From DASXRU01 sp039933315 (lineage in GTDB: Bacteria; Acidobacteriota; Blastocatellia; Pyrinomonadales; Pyrinomonadaceae), in assembly GCA_039933315.1 (NCBI GenBank), contig JBDTOI010000044.1:1-26212 (forward strand): DNA of 26,212 bases, given 5' to 3'. The position numbers were made by a program, and so were the translations under genes. Shown here one piece after another: positions 17,401 to 25,267 of this stretch. The notes beneath the pieces were generated by a model. It did no database searches. It saw nothing but the letters and a program-made list of their open reading frames with translations, and had not been told where the DNA came from. Within the stretch, counting starts at the first letter, position 1. Each line of letters begins with the position of its first letter.

Positions 17401-19025
17401 TCGAAGCGGAATCCTCGTCAGGCTCAACCAGCGGTCAGAACGCAAGGCCGATCTCTACTGAGGCGGCGGTAATCGTCAACGGCTCCTTGAATAGCACCCC
17501 GAGCACCACCTTCACCGTCCATTGGTATTTCAGTGGAGACTCGCAATGTCTCATTAATCAGCAGAGCAGTCGCCCTTTGGTCAGCGGCAAGTTGCCCAAC
17601 GTCAGTACTAACGCGAATGGAGATGCGCAGTTCTTGTTCCCCCTGGATCTTCCTACGGGTATCAATAACGGAATCGTCAACTGCACAGCTACTGATCCCC
17701 AGGGCAACACCTCGGAGTTTTCCGCGTGTCTGCCCGTAAGCGCATCGCCCTCCACCACCAGCGTGCAGTTCAGTGCTTCGTCTTACAACAAGTCAGAGAG
17801 TGGCCCCAGTACAAACATCACGGTAACGCGAACAGGAAATATCTCCGGGGCGTCGTCGGTGAACTTCGGCACGGGGAACAACTCGTATGTAGCGTGCAAT
17901 CAGATCAATCAGACGGCGGTGCAGAATTGTGATTTCATACTCAGCTCCGGCACACTGAACTTTGCTGCGGGCGAGACGTCGAAAACATTTCCCATCATCA
18001 TCCTGGAGGATTGGTATCAGGAGGGAAATGAGACGGTGAGTTTGACCTTAAGCAGTCCCACGGGTGCAGTGCTTGGGAATCTGAGCACAGCGACGTTGAC
18101 AATAGCTGACAATGACGTCAGCGCGCCCACGGGCAATCCGCTGGACGATCCGGCGTTCTATGTGCGGCAGCATTACTATGACTTTCTGGGCCGCCTGCCG
18201 GATGATGGGGGACTGGCTTTCTGGACCAGCGAGATCACGGCGTGCGGCGCAAACCAGGCGTGTATCAATGAACGGCGGGTGGCAGTGTCGAACGCCTTTT
18301 TCTTTGAAGCGGAGTATCAGCAAACAGCTTCGTACGTGTTCCTGCTGTACCGGGCTTCATACGGGAATGATCAACCATTCCCCAACCCGGACCCGGCGAA
18401 CGCGGCCGAGGCGAAGAAGCTGCCCCGCTATCTGACGTTCGTGAGGGACCGGGCGCAGGTGGTTGGCGGCAGCAACCTGGCGCAGACGCAACTGGCATTG
18501 GCGAATGCGTTTGTGCAGCGGACCGAGTTCACCACTAAATACTCGCCGACTACTCTGGCCACGGGATCCGACTTTGTGAATGCGGTGCTCGCGACGATTC
18601 AGACTAGCAGCGGGGTAGATCTCTCATCGCAGAGCGCCACGTTGATTAGCCACTTCAACACGGGCGGCAGAGGTCTGGTAATGTTCCACCTCGCGAATGA
18701 CTACTGGAACGGCTGCGACCGTTTGCCGGGCAGTCCGGCGCCGCCCTGTGTGCCGGCTGGTTTTGGAGCGGCCGTAGATAACCGGCCATTCATCGAGGCG
18801 GAGTACAACCGCTCGTTTGTGTATTCGCAATATTCGGGCTACCTGCGCCGTGATAGCGACATCGGCGGCTTCCTGTTCTGGCTGACCGAAGTCAGCAAAT
18901 CGCCGCCGCGCAACGTGCCCAGGCAGCGGGCAATGGTTTGCTCTTTCGTGACGTCAACTGAATACCAGCAACGCTTGAGCCCTATAGCGACTCACAACAA
19001 CAGCGAATGCCCGCCACCACCATGA
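14445..19025 (+). CDS. Giant secreted FG-GAP / CSLREA / beta-helix / Calx-beta / DUF4214 protein
   Basis: 1526 residues from a TTG start placed by the conserved leader. Signal peptide: LRRRSVRF then AAAGLFVLVALSFSTIL. FG-GAP/VCBS-like region ~116-482 (DFDEDGVPDLI, DFDGDSHWDIV). CSLREA-type motif NCTLREA near 521, with preceding FIVNSNADTNDGVCNAAN. Beta-helix ~572-965 with five GTxxxGT repeats, Ig-like module ~1005-1100, one Calx-beta with two Cys ~1104-1224, DUF4214 tail 1229-1526 keeping all six Cys. It is the closest match in architecture to the 1687-residue paralogue. The tail has a small deletion: after FPNPD the FFD-xxVSAxLK segment present in the other three is replaced by a short PANAA before EAKKLPRYL. 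Likely exported surface protein; function unknown. Confidence 0.9.
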   Translation: MIRALTNCPRFLDLPLLRRRSVRFAAAGLFVLVALSFSTILDPFARTSASGDRVTKPKQSSQLAQLSDYVSIRAANRSSSGIHLGNGRDVLTAYEGPQELRQLLEQNQAQPLSVAAADFDEDGVPDLISGYGYEDRGLVTVLRGNVDAIYPNTPEAQQRKSKGTFTSAPFLSPARVFAVDRRGDFIGAGDFDGDSHWDIVVASRVTRSLHLLPGDGHGGFAPAREIVLPGVVTALTTGEINRRDGLTDVVVGITNETQSQVLVFEGPNGALRAAPETFNMPAEVGAVALGQLDGRYPIDLAVAAGNQLVVLAGRDRKLSLDAYQQATVSAVLPNQRTFATKIRSMALGDFAGGGLTDVALLTDDDEVHLLGQGEASSKRGTVGTIETWAEVSSSLRVGYSATLLIGSHTSGSTHDDLFVIDAANSRLDVLTSGDPGGALTAETTDGKLAPLQFAASLDVSNPPVAVLSMRLNADALSDLVVLQAKQTAPSFTPTATAATFIVNSNADTNDGVCNAANCTLREAINAANANAGADTINFSIGNGVQTIIPLTPLPTVTDSVTIDGTTQPGFGSTPIIELSGSGVSNGTFALLITGGNTTVRGLVINRFDGNPGPAIRFQTNGGNIVEGNFIGTDVTGTLAFGNGKGVFIDGPSNNRIGGTTAAARNLISGNGRGIETAAPTGFTTTGNLVQGNFIGTDVAGTADLGNSGNGVQLFRAAAATTIGGTVAGAGNIISGNDNSGIGFDATSGVLVQGNFIGTDLTGAVDLGNSQMGVQLPAGNPSNTVGGTTAAARNVVSGNNIFGFQIRSAGTENNLVQGNFIGTNSLGTAAIPNTLDGVSIESSNNTIGGAAEAGNIISGNGRDGISIFTNSGITVRNNFIGTAANGTTCLGNGRDGIFVNNGSVGHTIAENLITCNGRNGVNIPSVITNDPGVRIFLDNNRIFANGALGIDLGDPGITPNDFQDPDGGANLQQNFPILTSVVSAAQFEAESSSGSTSGQNARPISTEAAVIVNGSLNSTPSTTFTVHWYFSGDSQCLINQQSSRPLVSGKLPNVSTNANGDAQFLFPLDLPTGINNGIVNCTATDPQGNTSEFSACLPVSASPSTTSVQFSASSYNKSESGPSTNITVTRTGNISGASSVNFGTGNNSYVACNQINQTAVQNCDFILSSGTLNFAAGETSKTFPIIILEDWYQEGNETVSLTLSSPTGAVLGNLSTATLTIADNDVSAPTGNPLDDPAFYVRQHYYDFLGRLPDDGGLAFWTSEITACGANQACINERRVAVSNAFFFEAEYQQTASYVFLLYRASYGNDQPFPNPDPANAAEAKKLPRYLTFVRDRAQVVGGSNLAQTQLALANAFVQRTEFTTKYSPTTLATGSDFVNAVLATIQTSSGVDLSSQSATLISHFNTGGRGLVMFHLANDYWNGCDRLPGSPAPPCVPAGFGAAVDNRPFIEAEYNRSFVYSQYSGYLRRDSDIGGFLFWLTEVSKSPPRNVPRQRAMVCSFVTSTEYQQRLSPIATHNNSECPPPP

Positions 19026-19098
19026 GCAGGAGGCAGTCGGCAGGAGGCAGGAGGCAGCCAAGCAGAGGCCCGACCGTCAGGAAGGGCTCGGCAGCAAG
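19026..19098. repeat. Post-stop GGCAG repeats plus GCCCGACCGTCAGGAAGGGC palindrome
   Basis: After the TGA stop, GCAGGAGGCAG units repeat about five times, then the imperfect palindrome GCCC (19068-19071) / GGGC (19084-19087) appears, nearly the same as at 7786-7805. Confidence 0.7.
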
Positions 19099-19132
19099 TT
19101 AGACGAAAGCGGTAGGCAGCTAACAAGTAGTA

Positions 19133-19272
19133 GGCCTCTGACAAACGCGGCTCTGCCGCCACAATACGGAAAGGCTCCGCCTTTCCGTCAGAGAGCCCAA
19201 AAGATTTTGGAGGCTACGCCTCCGCCGAGGCGCAGCCTCGGAAAATTAAGGGGAAGACGGCGGCGAAGCCGC
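19133..19272. repeat. Cluster of short hairpins with a three-way-junction layout
   Basis: GGCCTCTGAC (19133-19142) pairs with GTCAGAG-A-GCC (19187-19197) and encloses two hairpins: GCGGC/GCCGC with loop TCT (19147-19159) and CGGAAAGGC/GCCTTTCCG with loop TCC (19167-19187). Two more follow: GGAGGC/GCCTCC with loop TAC (19209-19223) and CCGAGGC/GCCTCGG with loop GCA (19225-19241). A last one, GCGGC-GAA-GCCGC, is at 19260-19272. All loops are three nt. None is followed by a T run. The stretch looks like accumulated REP-like palindromes or a structured RNA leader of the downstream gene. Confidence 0.7.
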
Positions 19273-19317
19273 TAGCCTAAGGAGCTAGTCGGACTTTTCT
19301 TATTGGCGAAGGAAATG

Positions 19318-22300
19318 ATGCGTTCGACAAACGTCCTTTACAGACTAAACCCCGCTTTCCTGGTGCGCTGGTCCCTGCTATTCGCCAGCGTTTTCCTAAT
19401 GATCGGCGGGGCACCGCGCCGGGCTGAAATGAACCCTCCTGACCCTGACGCTCCTGCCAAGCCCGAGCTCGTTCTGCAAACCGGTCACACCACCCGCATC
19501 AATGCTGTCGCCTTCGGTCCCGACGGCAAGTGGATCGCTTCGGGCGGCTCAGACAACCAGATAAAAATATGGGACATTTCGAGTGGCCGGGAACTGCGTT
19601 CCCTTAACGGCCATACGGGCTGGGTCAAGTCGCTGGCTGTAAGTGTCGATGGTCTCTGGCTCGCATCCGGTAGCAATGACCGAACCATTAAGGTTTGGAA
19701 TGTGTTGAGAGGTGAAGCGGCCCATAGCTTTGCGGGTCACGCCGGCCCGATCGAATCGCTGGCGTTCAGCTCAAACGGTCGCTGGCTGGCATCGGGGTGC
19801 GCTGACAGCAGCATCAAGATTTGGGATCTAACCAGCGCAAAAGAGATTCAAACCTTGAAGGGCCACAGCAGCTTTGTCACCACTTTGGCTTTTGCCGCCG
19901 ATGGGCGGGCACTGGTCTCCGGCGGCCCGGACACCACGCTGATCTGGGATACGGCTAACTGGCAGGTGACGCGCCGCTTCGAAAAAGAGATCGGCAGCGC
20001 AACCTCAGTGGCGTTGAGTGCTGACAGTAAGTGGCTGGCCATGGGGAACATGGCCGGCCGAGTCACACTCTGGGATCTGACGGCGCAAAAGGAGCTGGTC
20101 TTATTAGATCGCCGCAGCCCGGTGCTCGCGATTGCGTTTGCGACGGATGGCAGGTTGCTGGCCGGATGGGGGGACCGTACGGCGAAGTCTTTTGACCTGA
20201 TCAGCAGGAACGAGTTGACCAGTGTCGAGGCTGACGAGGATTCCCCAACTGCTGTCGCGATCGCCTTCAGCCGTGACGGCAAGGTCATGGCCCTGGGCAG
20301 CGGAAGCCGCACCATCAATGTGCGAAGCCTGGCCAACAACACCAACTCCAGGACCCTGGAAAGTAATTCCGCGGGCTTCTATTCGGTGGCGTTCAGCAAC
20401 GATGGGCGCTGGCTCGCCTCGGGCAGCAATGACCGCTCGGTGCGGATCTGGCAGATTGCCACCGGGCGTGAAATGCCCAGACTGCTGGGTCATACGGGCT
20501 GGGTGTCGACCATTGCTTTCAGTTCCGACAGCCGTTTCCTCGCTTCGGGCAGCATCAGCGGCGGTATCAAGGTCTGGGACGTAGCCACCTCACGACAGGT
20601 CTGGGATCTGAAGGGACATTCTGGCAGCGTTAACTCCGTCGCCTTTAGTCCCGATGGAAAGTGGCTGGTCTCCGGCGGATCGGATCAGGCGTTGAAAGTC
20701 TGGAATCTCGCCGATGGTCGTGAAGCCCGCGCGCTCGCGGGACACACAGCCGAAGTTACCAGTGTCGCATTTGCTCGTGAGGGCCAATTACTGGCTTCCG
20801 GCAGCCTCGACAAAACCATCAAGCTCTGGGATGTAACTACCGGGGCGTCTGTGGCGACCTTGAATCAAACTGGCGAGAACCAATCCAGCGCCAACAATCC
20901 ATCAGGAAAACAAGCGGGCCAGATCAATTCCATCAGCTTCAGCCCCGATGGACTTTGGTTAGCGGCCGGTGGCGCCGATCACACGATTGCCGTCTGGGAT
21001 GTAAAAGCCAGACGTGTCGTTCGCACCCTGTCTGGGCACGCGGGCGAGATACTGGCGCTGGGGTTCAGCAGTGACGGCAAAAGGCTGGCCTCTTCCGGCA
21101 CGGATCAAATTACGAGAGTCTGGGATACTGAAACCGGAAACGAAGTGCATGCGCTGCGGGGTCATACAGCAAACATAAATGCCGTTAGCTTCAGCAGTGA
21201 TAGCCGCTGGCTGGTCTCGGCCAGTGAAGATGGCAGCATGCTCGTCTGGGACGCAGCAAACGGATCGCACATGGCGACACTTCTCTCCATGCGCGACAGC
21301 GACAACTGGTTAGTGGCCACACCCGACGGACTGTTCGATGGATCGCCGGGGTCATGGAATCGCATCCTCTGGCGGTTCGATCGCAACAGTTTTAAAGTCG
21401 CTTCCGTCGAATCATTCTTCAACGAGTACTACTATCCTGGTTTGCTGGCTGAGATATTCGGCGGGAAGGCGCCCAGGGCCACGCAAGACATTACGCAGAA
21501 GGACCGCCGCCAACCGCAGATCAAATTAAGCGTGGTTAGTGCCGAACCCGCAGCATCGGTCATCGGAACGCGTAACGTGAACGTCAAGATTCAAGTCGGG
21601 AACGACTCCGCGAACGGAACTGGCGAGCAGGGAAGTGGCGCTCGCGACCTGCGTCTGTTTCGCAACGGGTTGCTGGTTAGATCCTGGCCCGGCGATGTTC
21701 TGAGCAATCAGGGCCGTAAGGATGTCGAAGCAACGATCCCGATTATCGCCGGCGAGAATCGGCTGGTTGCATATGCTTTTAACCGTGACAACGTTAAATC
21801 CGAAGACTCGGCGCTAACGCTAACTGGTTCCGACCAATTGAAGCGCGTCGGCACGGCTTATCTACTGGCCGTAGGTGTGGGACAATACGCCAACTCGGAG
21901 TACAACCTTAATTATTCAGTGGCTGACGCGGAGGAATTGGCCGCCCAGCTAAGGAGTCAGCAGGAGACACTTGGCCGCTATCGTCCCGTCGAAGTGATTC
22001 CACTGCTGAATCGTGAAGCTACCAAGGGAAATATTCTACTGGCGCTGAGGCGGCTGGCCGGGCTGGAGAAGGACCTGCCGCCAGGCTCGCCGGCTATCCT
22101 GGCGAAGATCAAACCGGCCCAACCTGAAGACGCGGTAATCGTTTATTTTTCCGGACACGGGACGGCACATAAAGACCATTTCTACCTGATACCGCATGAC
22201 ATCGGTTACCAGGGTTCGCGCACCGCACTGAATGCCGAGGGCCTGCGGGAGATTCTGGCCCACAGCGTCTCCGATACTGAACTGGAAGAAGTGCTGCGGT

Positions 22301-22758
22301 CCGTTGATGCCGATCAACTGCTGCTCGTGATCGATGCGTGTAACTCGGGACAGGCGCTGGAAGCGACGGAGAAACGGCGCGGGCCAATGAATACAAAAGG
22401 ATTGGCGCAACTGGCCTATGAAAAGGGCATGTACATCCTGACCGCATCACAGAGCATGGAAGTCGCCTACGAATCCGAAGCACTGAAGCACAGCTATTTG
22501 ACGTATGCGCTGGTTGAGGAAGGGATCAAAGGCGCCTCGGCTGATCTGGATCGCAACGGCGAGGTGCTGCTCAGTGAATGGTTCGACTATGCCGCCGGCC
22601 GCGTGCCGCAGCTCGGGCGCCAGAAGAAAAGGGTAGGGAAACAACTTGAAGAGAGCGAAGACGAAGTTAGAGTGCAACGGCCCAGAATGTTCTATAGTCG
22701 CGACGCCGGCGCGCAGCGGCTCGTAATCGCCAGGTTTGCGAATGCGCGCGGGCAGTAG
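19318..22758 (+). CDS. Exported WD40 (14 repeats) - caspase-like (peptidase C14) protein
   Basis: 1146 residues. The frame opens at TTG 19303, but ATG 19318 has AAGGA (19309-19313) four nt upstream, the spacing seen elsewhere here, and is preferred. A hydrophobic N-terminus (VRWSLLFASVFLMIGGA) indicates export or a signal anchor. Fourteen WD40 repeats span ~52-650 (typical blade: VNSVAFSPDGKWLVSGGSD...LKVWN), enough for two seven-bladed propellers; blades 4-7 are the most degenerate. Then come a DNWLVATPDGLFDGS motif, an Ig-like linker, and a caspase-like domain (~848-1095) with GVGQYANSE, catalytic His947 in SGHG and Cys1008 in DACNSG. The dyad is intact, so cysteine protease activity is likely; C14 bacterial members usually cut after Arg/Lys or Asp, and the specificity here is not readable. 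The propellers would bind partners or substrates. First gene of the downstream module. Confidence 0.9.
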   Translation: MRSTNVLYRLNPAFLVRWSLLFASVFLMIGGAPRRAEMNPPDPDAPAKPELVLQTGHTTRINAVAFGPDGKWIASGGSDNQIKIWDISSGRELRSLNGHTGWVKSLAVSVDGLWLASGSNDRTIKVWNVLRGEAAHSFAGHAGPIESLAFSSNGRWLASGCADSSIKIWDLTSAKEIQTLKGHSSFVTTLAFAADGRALVSGGPDTTLIWDTANWQVTRRFEKEIGSATSVALSADSKWLAMGNMAGRVTLWDLTAQKELVLLDRRSPVLAIAFATDGRLLAGWGDRTAKSFDLISRNELTSVEADEDSPTAVAIAFSRDGKVMALGSGSRTINVRSLANNTNSRTLESNSAGFYSVAFSNDGRWLASGSNDRSVRIWQIATGREMPRLLGHTGWVSTIAFSSDSRFLASGSISGGIKVWDVATSRQVWDLKGHSGSVNSVAFSPDGKWLVSGGSDQALKVWNLADGREARALAGHTAEVTSVAFAREGQLLASGSLDKTIKLWDVTTGASVATLNQTGENQSSANNPSGKQAGQINSISFSPDGLWLAAGGADHTIAVWDVKARRVVRTLSGHAGEILALGFSSDGKRLASSGTDQITRVWDTETGNEVHALRGHTANINAVSFSSDSRWLVSASEDGSMLVWDAANGSHMATLLSMRDSDNWLVATPDGLFDGSPGSWNRILWRFDRNSFKVASVESFFNEYYYPGLLAEIFGGKAPRATQDITQKDRRQPQIKLSVVSAEPAASVIGTRNVNVKIQVGNDSANGTGEQGSGARDLRLFRNGLLVRSWPGDVLSNQGRKDVEATIPIIAGENRLVAYAFNRDNVKSEDSALTLTGSDQLKRVGTAYLLAVGVGQYANSEYNLNYSVADAEELAAQLRSQQETLGRYRPVEVIPLLNREATKGNILLALRRLAGLEKDLPPGSPAILAKIKPAQPEDAVIVYFSGHGTAHKDHFYLIPHDIGYQGSRTALNAEGLREILAHSVSDTELEEVLRSVDADQLLLVIDACNSGQALEATEKRRGPMNTKGLAQLAYEKGMYILTASQSMEVAYESEALKHSYLTYALVEEGIKGASADLDRNGEVLLSEWFDYAAGRVPQLGRQKKRVGKQLEESEDEVRVQRPRMFYSRDAGAQRLVIARFANARGQ

Positions 22759-22763
22759 TTTTT

Positions 22764-22929
22764 ACGGCGAAGCGGTTGTGACCTCCAACCCAGGGTTGCC
22801 GCCGCGGCTACCCTGGGTCAGGCGCATGAAAGATGACACAACCCCATCGGGGTTGAGACGGATTCGAATTCCATACCCAGGGTAGCCGAAGCGGCAACCC
22901 TGGGCTGGAGGTCATAACCGCTTCGCGGT
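22764..22929. repeat. Composite palindromic element, ~55-bp inverted arms
   Basis: Left arm 22764-22818 and right arm 22875-22929 are near-perfect reverse complements (GCGAAGCGGTT ... AACCGCTTCGC; CCTCCA ... TGGAGG; CCCAGGGT ... ACCCTGGG). Inside each arm CCCAGGGT and ACCCTGGG can pair around a GC-rich loop. The centre holds AACCCC-ATC-GGGGTT (22840-22854). It fills nearly all of the space between the caspase and kinase genes. Same design as 2121-2309. Confidence 0.8.
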
Positions 22930-22974
22930 ACCGGATCAAAAAGCCTTTCGACTTGCCAGTTAACGGTTCAGTAA

Positions 22975-25257
22975 ATGGATAACAAACACGACCCCTACGC
23001 GACCAGAGTGGATGGCTCAGAGACACCTCTGTCCCAGAAGAGCACTCTGCCTCAGGAAGACGAGCTCTTTGGCATGACGCTGGGTGGTCGTTATCGCATT
23101 GAAGAAAAACTTGGGCAGGGCGGGTTTGGCGCGGTCTACCTGGCGTGCGACGAGAAGATGGTCTCGCGCCAGGTCGTTATCAAAGTACTGCTGGCGAATT
23201 CGTTTGAGAACGAGTGGAGCCGCAAAAAGTTTCGCCAGGAGATCGAGGCGCTGACGCGCGTCGATCACCCGAATATCGTCGGCGTTTTTGATACCGGGGA
23301 GATGCCGGATGGCAAGCCATATATTGTTATGCAGTATGTAGCCGGAGGGAGTTTGCGATCGCAGATTACCCCGGAAGGCATGGAGTTGGCACGGGCAGCC
23401 CACATTATCAAACAGATTGGCCGCGGCCTCAGCGCCGCGCATGAGAAGGGAATTTTTCACCGCGATCTTAAGCCGAAGAATGTCATGCTCCAGACCCTGG
23501 GTGATGGCGAAGAGCAGGTGAAGATCATCGACTTCGGCGTCGCCAAGGTTAAGAATTCTTTAGTCGGTCCGGAGACAACAAAGGACCTCGCCGCCGGTTC
23601 AATCGCCTATATGTCGCCGGAACAACTAGACGCAAAACCAGTATCCGCGACCAGCGACATCTATTCCTTTGGCGTGATGGCTTTCGAGATGCTGACCGGC
23701 CGGCGTCCATTCAATCCTGACTCGATGTTTCAACTACTGGAGATGCAGCGATCCGGTATGCGCGTGAAGCCGGTGGATCTGCGACCCAGTCTGCCGCTGG
23801 CCGCGCAAACAGTCATCCTCAAAGCCCTGGCCTTCCCGCCGGGCGATCGTTATCAACAAGCACGCAATTTCGGCGACGATCTGGCCGATGCGCTTGCCGA
23901 TGAAAGCTACGAGGGCTCGGTAGTCACGCGCGATGCCCGCCGCGTGGGCGTTGCCAAACCCCTGGTAACGCGCATTTCCGTACCGGCTGACGCCAAGACG
24001 CTTTCGCTCGAGACTGCGAATGTCCTCTTTACCGACATCGTGGGTTATTCGAAATTATTGATTGACGATCAGACGGAACAACTGGCGCAACTTCAGGGAA
24101 TTGTTCGTAACACTGAGGAGTTCGTACGGGCCGAGGAAGTTAGTCAACTGCTGCGCTTGCCGACCGGAGACGGCATGGCGCTGGTTTTTTTTGGCGATCC
24201 GGAAGCGCCCTTGCGCTGTGCTTTGGAAATCAGCCGGGCCCTGCGCGATCAGCCGGAGCTCGAGCTGAGGATGGGTATTCATAGCGGACTGGTTTATCGC
24301 GTCGCCGACATTAACACGAACATGAATGTCGCCGGCGGAGGCATCAACCTGGCGCAGCGCGTGATGGATTGCGGCGACTCCGGCCACATATTGGTGTCAT
24401 CGAGAGTGGCTGATGATTTGGGCCAACTTAGTCGCTGGAATAATTGTCTCCACGATCTGGGCGATGCTGAAGTCAAACATGGCGTGCGCGTCCATCTCTT
24501 TAATCTCTACACCGACGATGCGGGTAACCCGGACGTGCCGGCAAAACTACAACGGCCCGGACACGGGCGCAGTCGCAAAACCTTGGCCGTTGCAGCCGGC
24601 GTGGCGATTCTGGTGGCCATAGCCTCCGCTGTAGCCTGGACCACTTTCAGACCAGGCTCAACTGCCGCGCCGCCCCCAGCCGCTGCTGTTGTTACGGAAC
24701 CTGCGACACCGGCCGGGCCGGAGCAAAGGCTTACCTACTGGCTCGACGTGCAGAGTTTCGAAAACGGCAAGCCAAAAGGTGAGGTATTCCCGTCTACCGG
24801 AGATGAAGTCTATGGAAATGGGTGGCGGTTTGTGGTCCACCTTAAGCCCGACCAACCGGGCGCGCTTTACTTGATCAATGAGGGGCCTGGCCCAAACGGC
24901 GTTGAATACAATGCAATGTTTCCCACGCCGAAAAACAATGCTGGCAGTTCCTGGTTAACAGGCGAGCTAATCACCGAAGGATACCGTTTTGTGGACAGGA
25001 CCGGGGTCGAAACGCTCTGGCTGATCTGGTCAGCGCAACCTCTTGCGGAACTTGATGGAATCTTCCGTGACGCTGCCAGACAGCAGGGCGTTATCAGTGA
25101 CGCATCCCATCTCGCAAAGTTGAAAACTTATCTGAAGAAATACGAGTCTGCACCTGCGCAAGTAGAACCGAATAAGGCGCAGGCCCGTACTTTAATTAAG
25201 GGGCGCGGGGAGATTTTGGTTAGCTCCCTGCAGCTGTCCCATCGGAAATTGTCGTAA
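22975..25257 (+). CDS. Membrane Ser/Thr protein kinase - class III nucleotide cyclase - DUF4384 fusion
   Basis: 760 residues from ATG 22975 (no clear Shine-Dalgarno; the next Met, 34, is inside the kinase N-lobe boundary). Kinase ~40-300 (PknB-like): glycine loop GQGGFGAVY, Lys70, Glu89, HRDLKPKN with Asp164, DFG at 186-188, activation loop with TT at 201-202, MSPEQ. All catalytic residues are present, and the HRD Arg marks a kinase switched on by activation-loop phosphorylation. Class III cyclase ~347-512: metal-binding Asp354 (FTDIVGYS) and Asp399 (PTGDG), transition-state Asn458 and Arg462. The purine-selecting Lys position reads Leu395, so substrate is uncertain. One transmembrane helix (~537-556), then an extracytoplasmic DUF4384-like domain (~585-700). 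Likely a receptor with two cytoplasmic outputs. Overlapping function with the gene 10 bp downstream is likely. Confidence 0.9.
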   Translation: MDNKHDPYATRVDGSETPLSQKSTLPQEDELFGMTLGGRYRIEEKLGQGGFGAVYLACDEKMVSRQVVIKVLLANSFENEWSRKKFRQEIEALTRVDHPNIVGVFDTGEMPDGKPYIVMQYVAGGSLRSQITPEGMELARAAHIIKQIGRGLSAAHEKGIFHRDLKPKNVMLQTLGDGEEQVKIIDFGVAKVKNSLVGPETTKDLAAGSIAYMSPEQLDAKPVSATSDIYSFGVMAFEMLTGRRPFNPDSMFQLLEMQRSGMRVKPVDLRPSLPLAAQTVILKALAFPPGDRYQQARNFGDDLADALADESYEGSVVTRDARRVGVAKPLVTRISVPADAKTLSLETANVLFTDIVGYSKLLIDDQTEQLAQLQGIVRNTEEFVRAEEVSQLLRLPTGDGMALVFFGDPEAPLRCALEISRALRDQPELELRMGIHSGLVYRVADINTNMNVAGGGINLAQRVMDCGDSGHILVSSRVADDLGQLSRWNNCLHDLGDAEVKHGVRVHLFNLYTDDAGNPDVPAKLQRPGHGRSRKTLAVAAGVAILVAIASAVAWTTFRPGSTAAPPPAAAVVTEPATPAGPEQRLTYWLDVQSFENGKPKGEVFPSTGDEVYGNGWRFVVHLKPDQPGALYLINEGPGPNGVEYNAMFPTPKNNAGSSWLTGELITEGYRFVDRTGVETLWLIWSAQPLAELDGIFRDAARQQGVISDASHLAKLKTYLKKYESAPAQVEPNKAQARTLIKGRGEILVSSLQLSHRKLS

Positions 25258-25258
25258 C

Positions 25259-25263
25259 GGAGG
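25259..25263 (+). promoter_or_regulatory. Ribosome binding site of the DUF4384 gene
   Basis: GGAGG lies four nt before ATG 25268 and only two nt after the stop of the kinase gene. This supports the start and translation from a shared transcript. Confidence 0.7.
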
Positions 25264-25267
25264 AATC

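Noticed and set aside
22759..22974. Palindrome after the caspase gene as an intrinsic terminator
   Set aside because: The arms are far longer than a terminator stem and no T run follows the right arm; the short T run at 22759-22763 precedes the stem.
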